From contig JANQGJ010000040.1 in NCBI GenBank assembly GCA_028277395.1, forward strand, positions 1-64,000: 64,000 nucleotides of DNA, read 5' to 3'. Position numbers and translations under genes: made by a program. Source of the stretch: Bacteroidales bacterium (GTDB lineage: Bacteria; Bacteroidota; Bacteroidia; Bacteroidales; F082). Each line of letters starts with the position of its first letter. The first letter of the stretch is position 1. Under the pieces are notes generated by a model. The model was given only the letters and a program-made list of their open reading frames with translations, was not told the DNA's origin and did not search any database. Below, piece by piece: positions 36,078-44,504 of the stretch.

Positions 36078-36382
36078 AGAGTTTATGTATGCAAGGTACA
36101 GGGAATGCAGTTTTCAGTATTGGACAGTAATGAATAACTATGGTCAAAGAATTTTGGTTATTAAGACATTGAAAACAGAGTTAAGGTAAACACAGAGTCA
36201 AAATTCAGAATTGCAAGTGTTTCTAAACCTGTGTTTGCCGCTCTGTAAGCATATTTATACTGAAACAACTTAATCGATATTGATGAACCTGTTAGCAGAC
36301 AATTACCATATTTCACGGATGATTTTACTGTAAGACAACTAATGTCACATGTAGCAGGTATTATCTACCAAAAATAGCAATT
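36078..36382 (+). pseudogene. Decayed beta-lactamase-fold hydrolase fragment
   Basis: One frame reads KVQGMQFSVLDSNE-stop-LWSKNFGY-stop-DIENRVKVNTESKFRIASVSKPVFAAL-stop-AYLY-stop-NNLIDIDEPVSRQLPYFTDDFTVRQLMSHVAGIIYQK. The stops are at 36135, 36162, 36246 and 36261. The SVSK motif (36216-36227) is the SxxK active site of class C-like hydrolases, followed by the usual DEPVSRQLP...TVRQLMSHVAGI block. Only this N-terminal third remains. An intact gene of the same superfamily starts 95 bp downstream. Confidence 0.82.
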
Positions 36383-36476
36383 GCAAATCAATTCTGGTAA
36401 AATTTTCGTGACTCTGTAACAAACTGATAACATAAACGTTATATATACAGTTTGTGATAAACCATTCAACTATACT

Positions 36477-37961
36477 ATGAAATTAAAAATTTTGTCCCTC
36501 CTTTTGATTGTTTCTTTGTACTCGTGTAACAGAAGTTCCCTTCTTTTGGAATTTGATGATCCAGGAATCGAAAAATCAATAGATTCAATATTTACCAGAC
36601 TTTCCAATGATGAAATATTTAACGGAGAGATACTTGTTTCAATAAAAGGGGAAACGATAATTAATAAGCGCTATGGCAAAGGAGATCTTATTACAGGAAG
36701 CCACTTTTCCGATACATCTGTGTTTGAACTGGCATCTGTAAGCAAACCATTTACTGCCCTGGCCATTGCTAAACTCGTTTCGGAAAATGTACTGAGTTAT
36801 GATGATACAATTAACATGTATTTGCCTGAACTCCCATATAACAACATAACAGTTGGAAACCTTGTTACACATACTTCCGGATTACCGGATTATAATAAAG
36901 TATTATATCCTGTTTGGGATTTTTCCAAAATTGCCGGCAACCATGATCTGTTGAAAATACTTGAAGAAAATCCACCCGAATTGATATCTTCTCCCGGGAG
37001 CAAATGGCAGTATAGCAATAGTGGATATACATTGCTTGCAATTATTGTTGAAAGAGTGCAGGAGCTGTCATTCCCTGAGTATTGTAAAAAACACATATTT
37101 TCTCCCTTTGGAATGACACACACAATTATCCCCTCTTATGACGAGTCAAACAAAAATCCGGCATATGTAAATGACTATATATTCAGCTTTGGAGATGCAG
37201 TATATATTGACCCAATTACGTATCCATCTTACGACAATGCAACGTTTACCGGAGATATGTATGGTGCCCAGGGCATTTGTTCTAATGCAAATGATCTTTC
37301 TGCTTTCAGAAAGTTTTTCCTTGAAAAAGAAATGCTTTCAGATTCTGTTTACTCACTATTTATATCTCCACAGGGAATAAGTAATACTGCAGCTGATGAT
37401 TTTACAATGGGATGGTTTTACGACTATGATTCCATACTTGGGGAATCAGTTTTTTACGTTGGAGGGTTTGCAGGGCATCGCTCACTACTGCAGTTTTATT
37501 TGGAACAAGATATAACAGTAGTAGTGTTAAGTAATATCAGTACCCCAATTTGGTCGATAAAAGATATTATATCCAAATGTTTGATCAATGAAACCCCGGA
37601 ATACCCTAAGAAATCCTTTATAAAAGAGTTAAGCTACCAGTTACAGGAAATTCGCAATAATGAAATCTCCTTAACAAATATTATTGAATTCGACAGCAAT
37701 TTATATAGTTTAAAAGAATACGAGTTTAGTGAGTTGCTGGAAGATCTTGAGGCAAGAAAAGAACCTGAACTTGCAATTGTTGCATGTGAAAAGGTTTTCA
37801 GTATTGATACGGGAAACTACAAACCACTTTACTATATCGGTGAAATAAAATATAAGTCCGGAAAGTATAAAGAGGCTATGGATTATTACGAAAGAGCTTT
37901 GAAACTAAACCCTGGTGATACTGTACTCATATCCAGAATTGAGAAGATCAGGGAAAATTAA
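36477..37961 (+). CDS. Beta-lactamase-fold serine hydrolase lipoprotein with TPR tail
   Basis: This 494-residue lipoprotein (lipobox LYSC, Cys17) has the SxxK motif S87-V-S-K90 and YSN in QYSNSGYTLLAIIVE, plus GGFAGHRS in the position of the third motif. The C-terminal TPR-like tail (about 430-494; IGEIKYKSGKYKEAMDYYERALKLNPGD) may bind partners. It probably hydrolyses a periplasmic peptide or ester. It lies directly after the decayed gene of the same superfamily. Confidence 0.87.
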   Translation: MKLKILSLLLIVSLYSCNRSSLLLEFDDPGIEKSIDSIFTRLSNDEIFNGEILVSIKGETIINKRYGKGDLITGSHFSDTSVFELASVSKPFTALAIAKLVSENVLSYDDTINMYLPELPYNNITVGNLVTHTSGLPDYNKVLYPVWDFSKIAGNHDLLKILEENPPELISSPGSKWQYSNSGYTLLAIIVERVQELSFPEYCKKHIFSPFGMTHTIIPSYDESNKNPAYVNDYIFSFGDAVYIDPITYPSYDNATFTGDMYGAQGICSNANDLSAFRKFFLEKEMLSDSVYSLFISPQGISNTAADDFTMGWFYDYDSILGESVFYVGGFAGHRSLLQFYLEQDITVVVLSNISTPIWSIKDIISKCLINETPEYPKKSFIKELSYQLQEIRNNEISLTNIIEFDSNLYSLKEYEFSELLEDLEARKEPELAIVACEKVFSIDTGNYKPLYYIGEIKYKSGKYKEAMDYYERALKLNPGDTVLISRIEKIREN

Positions 37962-38160
37962 GCATATCTAATATAAGCTGATAATCTGTTGATATTATAA
38001 ATAATTGTGCAACAAACCGTTTTTTGCCTAAATATCAACTGTTTACACAGTCAGGTTCCAATAACAATTAAAGCTGAAGAAATTTCAATAATTGTCCAGA
38101 CTGGCATTGTATTTGCTTTATTTCTATCAAACAATTATTAACTACTAAAACTGAATTAAT

Positions 38161-38703
38161 ATGAGTTCTCTTAACATTATTATGAAAATTACATTGCTGA
38201 CAATTGTTTCATTTGCTTTTGTAAGTGTATCATGTAATAAATCTGATGATCACCCACAACAAATAACAGGAGATGTTGAGTTTTACTTACTTCATGATTT
38301 TACTACAGTTGAAAATTCATGTGAGATAGATGAAAGCACAATTGTACTTAATGACACTGCCCTGCTCCATTACTCTGATATTATAACATATAATGACGAG
38401 AGCTTTGAATTTGAAATAAATGATGAGTCAATGGAAAGAATCCAAAACATTGAGCATTGGTCGTTTGGTGTAGCATTTGCAGTAATGGCGAATAATTCAT
38501 TGGTTTATACAGGTTATTTTATTCCTATGACATCATCAATGGGTTGTCCATGGACAGTTATTAATCTTCCCATATTGCCCGGAGAATCAAAGTTTCAGGT
38601 GAAAATAGGATATCCCGGACCTCCAAGCGGAATTTATATACCTGACAGAAGAAACGACCCAATACTTCTTGAAATACTTAAAAATGATGGTAAGCTGATA
38701 TAG
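38161..38703 (+). CDS. Hypothetical lipoprotein
   Basis: This 180-residue protein has a lipoprotein signal (LLTIVSFAFVSVSC; alternative start at 38182). The mature part is acidic with beta-strand character and a CPWTVINLPILPGESKFQVKIGYPG segment. No family was recognised. It stands alone. Confidence 0.62.
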   Translation: MSSLNIIMKITLLTIVSFAFVSVSCNKSDDHPQQITGDVEFYLLHDFTTVENSCEIDESTIVLNDTALLHYSDIITYNDESFEFEINDESMERIQNIEHWSFGVAFAVMANNSLVYTGYFIPMTSSMGCPWTVINLPILPGESKFQVKIGYPGPPSGIYIPDRRNDPILLEILKNDGKLI

Positions 38704-38827
38704 CTAAAGATATTGATGGTATTATTCAAAAATCCTGTACTTAACAATCAAATTCTAAAATTGAAATAGTATTGCTGATATCTTCCGAACTGATGACATT
38801 CAATTATTATTGATATTCTTTCTATGG

Positions 38828-39223
38828 TCAAAAACCAAAAATCGAAGCAATTTCCTGCGGTACATCTATTGTATTTTGAGACTTAACATCAATAAGGCAC
38901 CATTTGGTAAGTGACTGAAACAGCAACTTATCAGTTGAAGCATTAATTACTTTTACTACCCGGTTTGAAAACTTACCGTCAAAATCCTTAACAAATGTCT
39001 CAATCCTCAGTCTGTCATTTAGAAATGCCGGCCTGAAATAATCAAGATTATGATTGGCTACAACCCAAAGATATTTGTCTAAGGGCAGTTTTCCATTAAT
39101 TTTGCTAAACCAGTGATCCTTGCTGATTTCCTGTACCCATTCAAGGTAGCGAATGTTGTTTACATGGTTTAATTCATCAATATCTTCAGGTCCAACTGTG
39201 TAATCTATACTATACTTTTCCAT
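38828..39223 (-). CDS. Acyl-CoA thioesterase (hotdog fold)
   Basis: This 131-residue cytoplasmic protein of the 4HBT/YbgC type has DIDELNHVNNIRYLEW carrying the active-site Asp/Asn-His pattern, then VVANHNLDYFRPAFLNDRLRIETFV. It hydrolyses acyl-CoA thioesters; the chain specificity is unknown. The start at 39223 (MEKYSIDY) fits the family better than the upstream ATG at 39244. Confidence 0.85.
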   Translation of the reverse strand: MEKYSIDYTVGPEDIDELNHVNNIRYLEWVQEISKDHWFSKINGKLPLDKYLWVVANHNLDYFRPAFLNDRLRIETFVKDFDGKFSNRVVKVINASTDKLLFQSLTKWCLIDVKSQNTIDVPQEIASIFGF

Positions 39224-39600
39224 AATTATCCTGTAGGTTTGCAAAAATACAATTTGGAAGTAATCATATCCTGTTTTTTTGAAAAAACCATAATGGAGTT
39301 ACTTCTAAAATCATTATGATGTAAGCCTGTGAAATATTTTTATGAGGTTCTTGTTCTTTTTGTCATCGACATTATATCCCATTTAAGAATTACAGATTAA
39401 AGAGCTCTTAAATGGTCATTCTGTAAGAACAAATTGTCAGGATTTATTATTCAAAATAATTTTGTTTATAAAATCCTGTTTTCTGATGATACAATCCCGG
39501 TGTTTATTGATTCTCTCAAATAAATATGTCGTTATATGCGTTAATTAATCAGGTGCATCAAATAATAGTAGTAGATTTTATAAACCAAAAGAATAGGAAA
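39224..39600. other. Intergenic with a 10-bp perfect inverted repeat
   Basis: CCATTTAAGA (39379-39388) and TCTTAAATGG (39406-39415) form a hairpin with a 17-base loop and no T-run, so an operator or leader structure is as likely as a terminator. Nothing else was recognised. Confidence 0.45.
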
Positions 39601-40890
39601 ATGAAGCAGATAACAAAAAAAATAGTCAGTACTATGAGTTTGATCACATCTCTTGCGATAGTGATTGTTTTAAGTTCTGGTTGCAGTAAAGATAACGATG
39701 AACTTTCAGATGTAAAAATACCAACTGAACCATTTGAAAACCCGCAATACACAATGGTGAAAACCCTGTCTGATCAGGCACAACTTAATACCATCGCTTT
39801 TGACGCACTGGGATTTATGACAGGTAACCTTGGATCACAAACTTTTTTACCTCCCGGTAAAGTTGCTGATTATAATGGATTCCAGTATTTCAGAGACAAT
39901 GATCAGACAAACCTTGGACATAATACCAGTTTTGTTACAATTATAGCCTCAAATATTCTGAATCTGCTTACCGATGAACAGGTTAATATGTTTGTTGTTG
40001 CAGCACAGGATCAGATAGATATGATAAATGAATATGCTTATTCACGTTTTCCGTTATGCGAAGCATTCAGGAGGCTTATAAATAATGATATTCCTGAAGG
40101 CACAACAGGTTTGAATGGAGATGCAGTACTGCAGTATTCAGCAGATCTTTATGAAATTGACGGTAATATCAGCTATAACCGTGCAGAGCTGTTTGGACAG
40201 GTTATTAATTCCATGTCAGCAGAACAGACAGAGCACCTTGAATCACTTAAGGCACTTAATGGTATTGGTAACTGGCCAGATGACCTCCCTAATATACTGG
40301 AAGGAATGAATCTGGAAAAAGATGTTAACGTTGCAGTCATGACATTCGCAAGTGAGATTTATACATGGTATGCCGGATCAGTAACTGCTGACACATATTT
40401 TTGCCCTGAAAGACAGGGAACTTACTTCGGATCATTCTATCTGAAAGACTGGCCAGCAATGGGAAATCCCAATTATACAATTAATGAACAACTAACTGCT
40501 ACTGCCGGACAGGATTTTCTGGAGATACTAAATGACGAACAAAGGAATATGATTACCGGTTTGGTAGAGGTTCAGAAAACATCATTGACGTCACTTGTTG
40601 AAGCACGGGAGATGATTGCCACAGAATTAAGACAAATGATAGATAACACTCCTGTTAGTATTAGCAATATTGTGGAACTATCAAAAGATTACGGAGAATT
40701 TGACGGGGAAATCATTTACAATTATGCAACAACATTTTCAATGGTATTTCAATCTTTGAATGATGAGCAGAAAAATGAATTGTTCGCGCTTGCCGATGAA
40801 CTCGGTTATATACACCCTGAGGGAGCATTTTTATATTCCGAGCCGATTGCAATGCCGGAGATTACAAATACTGATTTCCTTTTTGAATAA
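39601..40890 (+). CDS. Lipoprotein with four LxxEQ motifs
   Basis: This 429-residue lipoprotein (lipobox LSSGC) is predicted mainly helical. It holds four spaced motifs: LTDEQ (123), MSAEQ (205), LNDEQ (310) and LNDEQ (386). They resemble the LTxxQ motif of Spy/CpxP-type periplasmic chaperones, but the family differs in size. I do not recognise the full domain. The ATG at 39601 is chosen because the longer ORF start at 39526 would bury the lipoprotein signal. Confidence 0.7.
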   Translation: MKQITKKIVSTMSLITSLAIVIVLSSGCSKDNDELSDVKIPTEPFENPQYTMVKTLSDQAQLNTIAFDALGFMTGNLGSQTFLPPGKVADYNGFQYFRDNDQTNLGHNTSFVTIIASNILNLLTDEQVNMFVVAAQDQIDMINEYAYSRFPLCEAFRRLINNDIPEGTTGLNGDAVLQYSADLYEIDGNISYNRAELFGQVINSMSAEQTEHLESLKALNGIGNWPDDLPNILEGMNLEKDVNVAVMTFASEIYTWYAGSVTADTYFCPERQGTYFGSFYLKDWPAMGNPNYTINEQLTATAGQDFLEILNDEQRNMITGLVEVQKTSLTSLVEAREMIATELRQMIDNTPVSISNIVELSKDYGEFDGEIIYNYATTFSMVFQSLNDEQKNELFALADELGYIHPEGAFLYSEPIAMPEITNTDFLFE

Positions 40891-40918
40891 CTATATAAGC
40901 CTTTTCTTTGGATAAAAT

Positions 40919-40946
40919 GCCGTGGGATTATTCCTATGGCTTTTTT
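40919..40946 (+). terminator. Rho-independent terminator
   Basis: GCCGTGGGA (40919-40927) pairs with the strand ending in TATGGC (to 40940), with two wobbles, followed by six T residues. It lies 29 bp past the stop codon of the lipoprotein gene. Confidence 0.65.
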
Positions 40947-41089
40947 GTGCTGAAAGTCCGGTATGATCTGTACAACAATCCTGTGGCAGTGTCGTTCTAA
41001 ATACAATAAGGAACAATAAACTATTATTAGTTAAAAACAATCGTAATCCAGCATAATATATATTACTAAATAACCTGAACAACAAACTA

Positions 41090-41731
41090 ATGCGATACTA
41101 TAAAAATATCCTGAAAATTATTATTGCTACATTTGTAATCGTAATATTATGTATCCTGACAGCAAACTATGTAGTTAAAAAATCAACAGAAAGCAAAATC
41201 TCAGATAATATTGAGGACGTTCCATACAATAAGGCAGGATTGCTGTTGGGGACGAGTAAATACCTGTCGAACGGAAGAATGAATTTATACTACCGTTACC
41301 GTTTGGATGCAGCAGTAAAACTGTATAAATCTGGTAAAATTGAATATATCCTTGTGAGTGGCGATAACTCAACCTCAAAATACAATGAGCCTGTTACTAT
41401 TAAAAATGATCTGGTGGAAATGGGAATACCCGATGATCGTATTTATCTGGATTATGCCGGATTCAGAACTCTGGATTCAATTATCAGGTGTAAGCTTATA
41501 TTTGGTCAGAATAGTGTAACTGTGATCTCTCAACAATTTCATAATGAACGTGCTGTTTACATTGCATGTGCTAAAGATATTAGGGCATTTGGCTACAACG
41601 CACCGGATGTTAACATTCAGTACGGTTTTAAAACAAAAACACGTGAATTATTTGCCAGAGTAAAGATGTTTATGGATTTGATGTTTCATAAACAACCGAA
41701 GTTTTTAGGTGAGAAAATAGAGATCAAATAA
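41090..41731 (+). CDS. SanA/YdcF-like membrane protein (DUF218)
   Basis: This 213-residue protein has one N-terminal transmembrane helix (IIIATFVIVILCILTANYVV). A DUF218 domain follows, with AGLLLGTSKYLSNGRMNLYYRYRLDAAVKLYKSGKIEYILVSGD and VTVISQQFHNERAVYIA. SanA homologues affect envelope barrier function against vancomycin in enterobacteria; the molecular activity is not settled. The hydrolase at 41748 follows by 16 bp, suggesting an operon. Confidence 0.87.
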   Translation: MRYYKNILKIIIATFVIVILCILTANYVVKKSTESKISDNIEDVPYNKAGLLLGTSKYLSNGRMNLYYRYRLDAAVKLYKSGKIEYILVSGDNSTSKYNEPVTIKNDLVEMGIPDDRIYLDYAGFRTLDSIIRCKLIFGQNSVTVISQQFHNERAVYIACAKDIRAFGYNAPDVNIQYGFKTKTRELFARVKMFMDLMFHKQPKFLGEKIEIK

Positions 41732-41747
41732 TCTGCAATTTCTGACT

Positions 41748-42545
41748 ATGAGGAAAAAGGTATTTAATATTATTGTCACAATATCAATTCTGTACATAAT
41801 ACTATGTGGTTTACTATTTATGTATCAGGAGAAAATAATATTCTTTCCGAAAAAACTTAAACAGGATTTTGTTTTTACCTTTAGTGATAAGTATGATGAA
41901 ATATATTTCAAAACCAGTGACAGTACCACACTTCACGGATTATTATTCAAATCAGCAGATCCAAAAGGATTGATTTTCTATTTGCATGGAAATGCCGGAG
42001 CCCTTGATACCTGGGGAGCAGTCGCTAAAACGTATGTAAACCTGAATTATGATGTTTTCATACTTGATTATCGGGGTTTTGGTAAAAGTGAAGGGGATAT
42101 TCAATGTCAGGATCAACTATTCAATGATATCCAGACAGCTTATAATCTAATGAGTGAAATGTATCCGGAACAGGAAATAGTTGTACTTGGATATTCAATT
42201 GGAACGGGACCTGCTGCTAAATTAGCATCAGATAACAATCCCGGCCTTCTGATATTGCAGGCTCCGTATTATAACCTTTCAGATGTAATGAAAAAAACGT
42301 TCCCGATCATTCCAACATTTTTGTTAAGATATAAGCTTGAAACAGATCAATATATCACAAGTTGCAATATTCCGGTAGTAATTTTTCATGGCGATTCTGA
42401 CGAAGTTATTTATTATGGATCTTCAATAAAATTAAAAGAACTGACAAAAGAAGGTGATACTCTAATTACCCTGATCGATCAGCCCCATAATGGAATGACC
42501 AATAATCCGCAGTACATGGATGCAATAAAGAAAATACTCCAATAA
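41748..42545 (+). CDS. Membrane-anchored alpha/beta hydrolase
   Basis: This 265-residue protein has an N-terminal transmembrane helix (IIVTISILYIILCGLLFMYQ). The alpha/beta hydrolase domain has an HGNAG oxyanion loop, DYRGFGKSEG, and a nucleophile elbow GYSIGTG. An acid in FHGDSDEVIYYG and a base His in QPHNGM complete the triad. It resembles the ABHD13/YfhR-like branch. It is probably cotranscribed with the SanA-like gene, and the substrate is unknown. Confidence 0.85.
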   Translation: MRKKVFNIIVTISILYIILCGLLFMYQEKIIFFPKKLKQDFVFTFSDKYDEIYFKTSDSTTLHGLLFKSADPKGLIFYLHGNAGALDTWGAVAKTYVNLNYDVFILDYRGFGKSEGDIQCQDQLFNDIQTAYNLMSEMYPEQEIVVLGYSIGTGPAAKLASDNNPGLLILQAPYYNLSDVMKKTFPIIPTFLLRYKLETDQYITSCNIPVVIFHGDSDEVIYYGSSIKLKELTKEGDTLITLIDQPHNGMTNNPQYMDAIKKILQ

Positions 42546-42712
42546 AGCTGAAAAAGACGCTTCCTTTGAATAAAAACAACAGACACATCAGAAAAACATT
42601 AATACTCTTTCCAGTTTTACAAACCACACAACAAGTTAATTAACTGACCTTTATTTCATTATCTCAATGTTTACCAAACTTTTGCAAGAAAAAAATCATA
42701 AAAGATTAAATA

Positions 42713-42746
42713 TTGACCTGGTAATATGACAATTTTCATACTTTTG
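42713..42746 (+). promoter_or_regulatory. Promoter of the ars-like operon
   Basis: TTG at 42713-42715, a 23-base spacer and TActTTTG at 42739-42746. The operator begins at the next base. Confidence 0.65.
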
Positions 42747-42762
42747 TTCGTAATTTTACGAA
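42747..42762. promoter_or_regulatory. ArsR-type operator
   Basis: TTCGTAA-TT-TTACGAA is a perfect 7+2+7 inverted repeat between the -7 box and the regulator ATG. The outer TTCG/CGAA and the spacing equal those of the operators at 5587 and 5926, while the three inner bases of each arm differ. Confidence 0.75.
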
Positions 42763-42767
42763 CAGAT

Positions 42768-43067
42768 ATGAAAATAGATAACGTAATATCTCCCCGACAG
42801 CAGAAAATTGCCCGATATGCAAAAGCATTGGGACATCCCATAAGGATGTATGTAATGGAACTGCTTTCAAAGCAATCATGTTGTTATAGTGGTGACCTTT
42901 CTGAGGAATTACCAATTGCAAAATCCACATTATCACAGCACCTGAAAGAATTGAAAGATGCCGGTTTGATACAAGGTGAAACAGAACCTCCACGAATTAA
43001 ATATTGTATTAATAAAGAGAACTGGAATGAAGCACAATCAATATTTAAAGATTTTTTTGGTGGATAA
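42768..43067 (+). CDS. arsR: ArsR-family repressor of the ars-like operon
   Basis: This 99-residue winged-helix protein contains ALGHPIRMYVMELLSKQSCCYSGDLSEELPIAKSTLSQHLKEL. The adjacent C38-C39 pair in the helix before the recognition helix could bind arsenicals or another soft metal, although the classic CVC box is not present. The ATG at 42768 lies 6 bp after the operator, so the longer ORF from 42726, which overlaps the promoter, is rejected. It heads a five-gene operon. Confidence 0.85.
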   Translation: MKIDNVISPRQQKIARYAKALGHPIRMYVMELLSKQSCCYSGDLSEELPIAKSTLSQHLKELKDAGLIQGETEPPRIKYCINKENWNEAQSIFKDFFGG

Positions 43068-43115
43068 AATATATACAGTTAAAGATTGAGATTTTTTTGT
43101 TTAATAATTATTAAT

Positions 43116-43355
43116 ATGAATATAAAAGTATTAGGAACAGGATGCCCCAAATGTAGCTCTTTGGAAAAACTCACCAATGAAGCAATAATAGAGCTGGGTA
43201 TTGATGCCAACGTTGAAAAAGAAGAAGACATATTGAAAATAATGGGCTTTGGAGTAATGCAAACCCCTGGCCTTGTAATAAATGAGAAGGTAGTACTCAG
43301 TGGAAGGCTACCATCGAAAAAGGAATTATTAAGTATAATATCAAAAAACCAATAA
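43116..43355 (+). CDS. Thioredoxin-fold redox protein (small, CPKC)
   Basis: This 79-residue protein has the sequence MNIKVLGTGCPKCSSLEK, a glutaredoxin-like CxxC motif as in the archaeal MTH895/TM0996 type. A cis-Pro follows in MQTPGLVINEKVVLSG. It probably acts as a cytoplasmic thiol reductant. Its place between arsR and arsF suggests it donates electrons to the operon's enzymes. The start at ATG 43116 matches the family N terminus. Confidence 0.87.
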   Translation: MNIKVLGTGCPKCSSLEKLTNEAIIELGIDANVEKEEDILKIMGFGVMQTPGLVINEKVVLSGRLPSKKELLSIISKNQ

Positions 43356-43358
43356 ACG

Positions 43359-43772
43359 ATGAAAACATTAAATTACCTGTTTGCTTTGCTTATTGTTATG
43401 AGCTTTAGCACCATTAGTATTGCACAATCTGATGATGAATTAAACATTTCAGAATCAGTAAAAGTTGAAGTTTATTACTTTCACAACACACGAAGATGTG
43501 CAACCTGTAACGCCGTTGAAGATGTTACCAAAGCCGCTCTCAATGAGTATTATTCTGACCAGTTGAAATCAGGTATTGTTAAATTTGAATCATTGAACCT
43601 GGAGGAAGATGAGGGCAAAGCTGTTGCCGAAAAATTAAATGTTTCTGGGCAGTCTTTAATTATTATTAAGGATGGTAAGCAAAAGGATCTTACTAATTCT
43701 GCATTTATGTATGCTAAAACCAAGCCTGAAAAGCTAAGGGGAAAGATCCATAAAGTGATTGGTACTATTTAA
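43359..43772 (+). CDS. arsF: ArsF-like thioredoxin-fold protein
   Basis: This 137-residue protein is exported (signal LIVMSFSTISIAQ) and has a CxxC motif (C47-A-T-C50 in FHNTRRCATCNAVED). It matches the nitrophenyl compound nitroreductase subunit ArsF family, described with ArsE and ArsG in Bacteroides vulgatus arsenic resistance. There the proteins are linked to reduction and efflux of aromatic arsenicals. The gene follows the small redox protein by 3 bp. The role in this organism is inferred from family and operon. Confidence 0.82.
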   Translation: MKTLNYLFALLIVMSFSTISIAQSDDELNISESVKVEVYYFHNTRRCATCNAVEDVTKAALNEYYSDQLKSGIVKFESLNLEEDEGKAVAEKLNVSGQSLIIIKDGKQKDLTNSAFMYAKTKPEKLRGKIHKVIGTI

Positions 43773-43783
43773 ACCTGAGTAAC

Positions 43784-44497
43784 TTGGAGTTCTTGACAAA
43801 TTTAATGGAAAGCACTACTTTTCCGTTGTTAACAGCATTCTTACTTGGATTAATGACTGCTATTAGTCCATGCCCGCTTGCAACAAATATAACAGCTGTA
43901 GGGTTTATAAGTAAAGATATAGAGAACAGGAACAAAGTTTTTATTAACGGTATTGTTTATACCTTAGGCAGGACGATAGCATACACCTGTCTTGCTGTAA
44001 TTCTCCTGTACAGTGCTGATCAGTTTACAATTAAAAACTGGTTCCAGGTACATGGTGAAAAAATTATCGGTCCTTTTCTATTAATTACTGGTGTGCTGAT
44101 GCTTGATTTTATAAGCATAAATTTTCCCGGGCTTTCAGGAATATCGGGCAAGATAGAAAAAAGAGGTATTCATAATTACTGGGATGTACTACTGCTCGGA
44201 ATTGTATTTGCTCTGGCATTCTGTCCATATAGTGGAGTTCTTTTCTTTGGCATCCTGATACCACTTATTATCAGTAGTCCTGAGGGAGTTACTCTTGCAA
44301 TTTCGTTTGCAGTTGCAACAGGTATTCCCGTTATTCTCTTTGCCTGGATGATAGCATATACATTATCAGGTGTGGGTAATGTTTATAACAGGGTTAAATC
44401 ATTTGAAAAATGGTTTAGAAAGGTAATAGCCTTCTTGTTCATCGTGATTGGAGTGTATTATATATTAGAAGTCTATTTGGGAGTATCAATAATTTGA
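43784..44497 (+). CDS. arsG: ArsG-like (CcdA/DsbD-type) membrane transporter
   Basis: This 237-residue inner-membrane protein has about six helices. It has the paired cysteines of the CcdA/DsbD family, in TAISPCPLATN (helix 1) and ALAFCPYSGVLF (helix 4). It fits the ArsG family, proposed as an efflux permease for aromatic arsenicals; electron transfer to ArsF through the Cys pair is an equally sound reading. Start TTG 43784, with ATG 43805 as an alternative. Confidence 0.82.
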   Translation: MEFLTNLMESTTFPLLTAFLLGLMTAISPCPLATNITAVGFISKDIENRNKVFINGIVYTLGRTIAYTCLAVILLYSADQFTIKNWFQVHGEKIIGPFLLITGVLMLDFISINFPGLSGISGKIEKRGIHNYWDVLLLGIVFALAFCPYSGVLFFGILIPLIISSPEGVTLAISFAVATGIPVILFAWMIAYTLSGVGNVYNRVKSFEKWFRKVIAFLFIVIGVYYILEVYLGVSII

Positions 44498-44504
44498 TAA
44501 AGAA

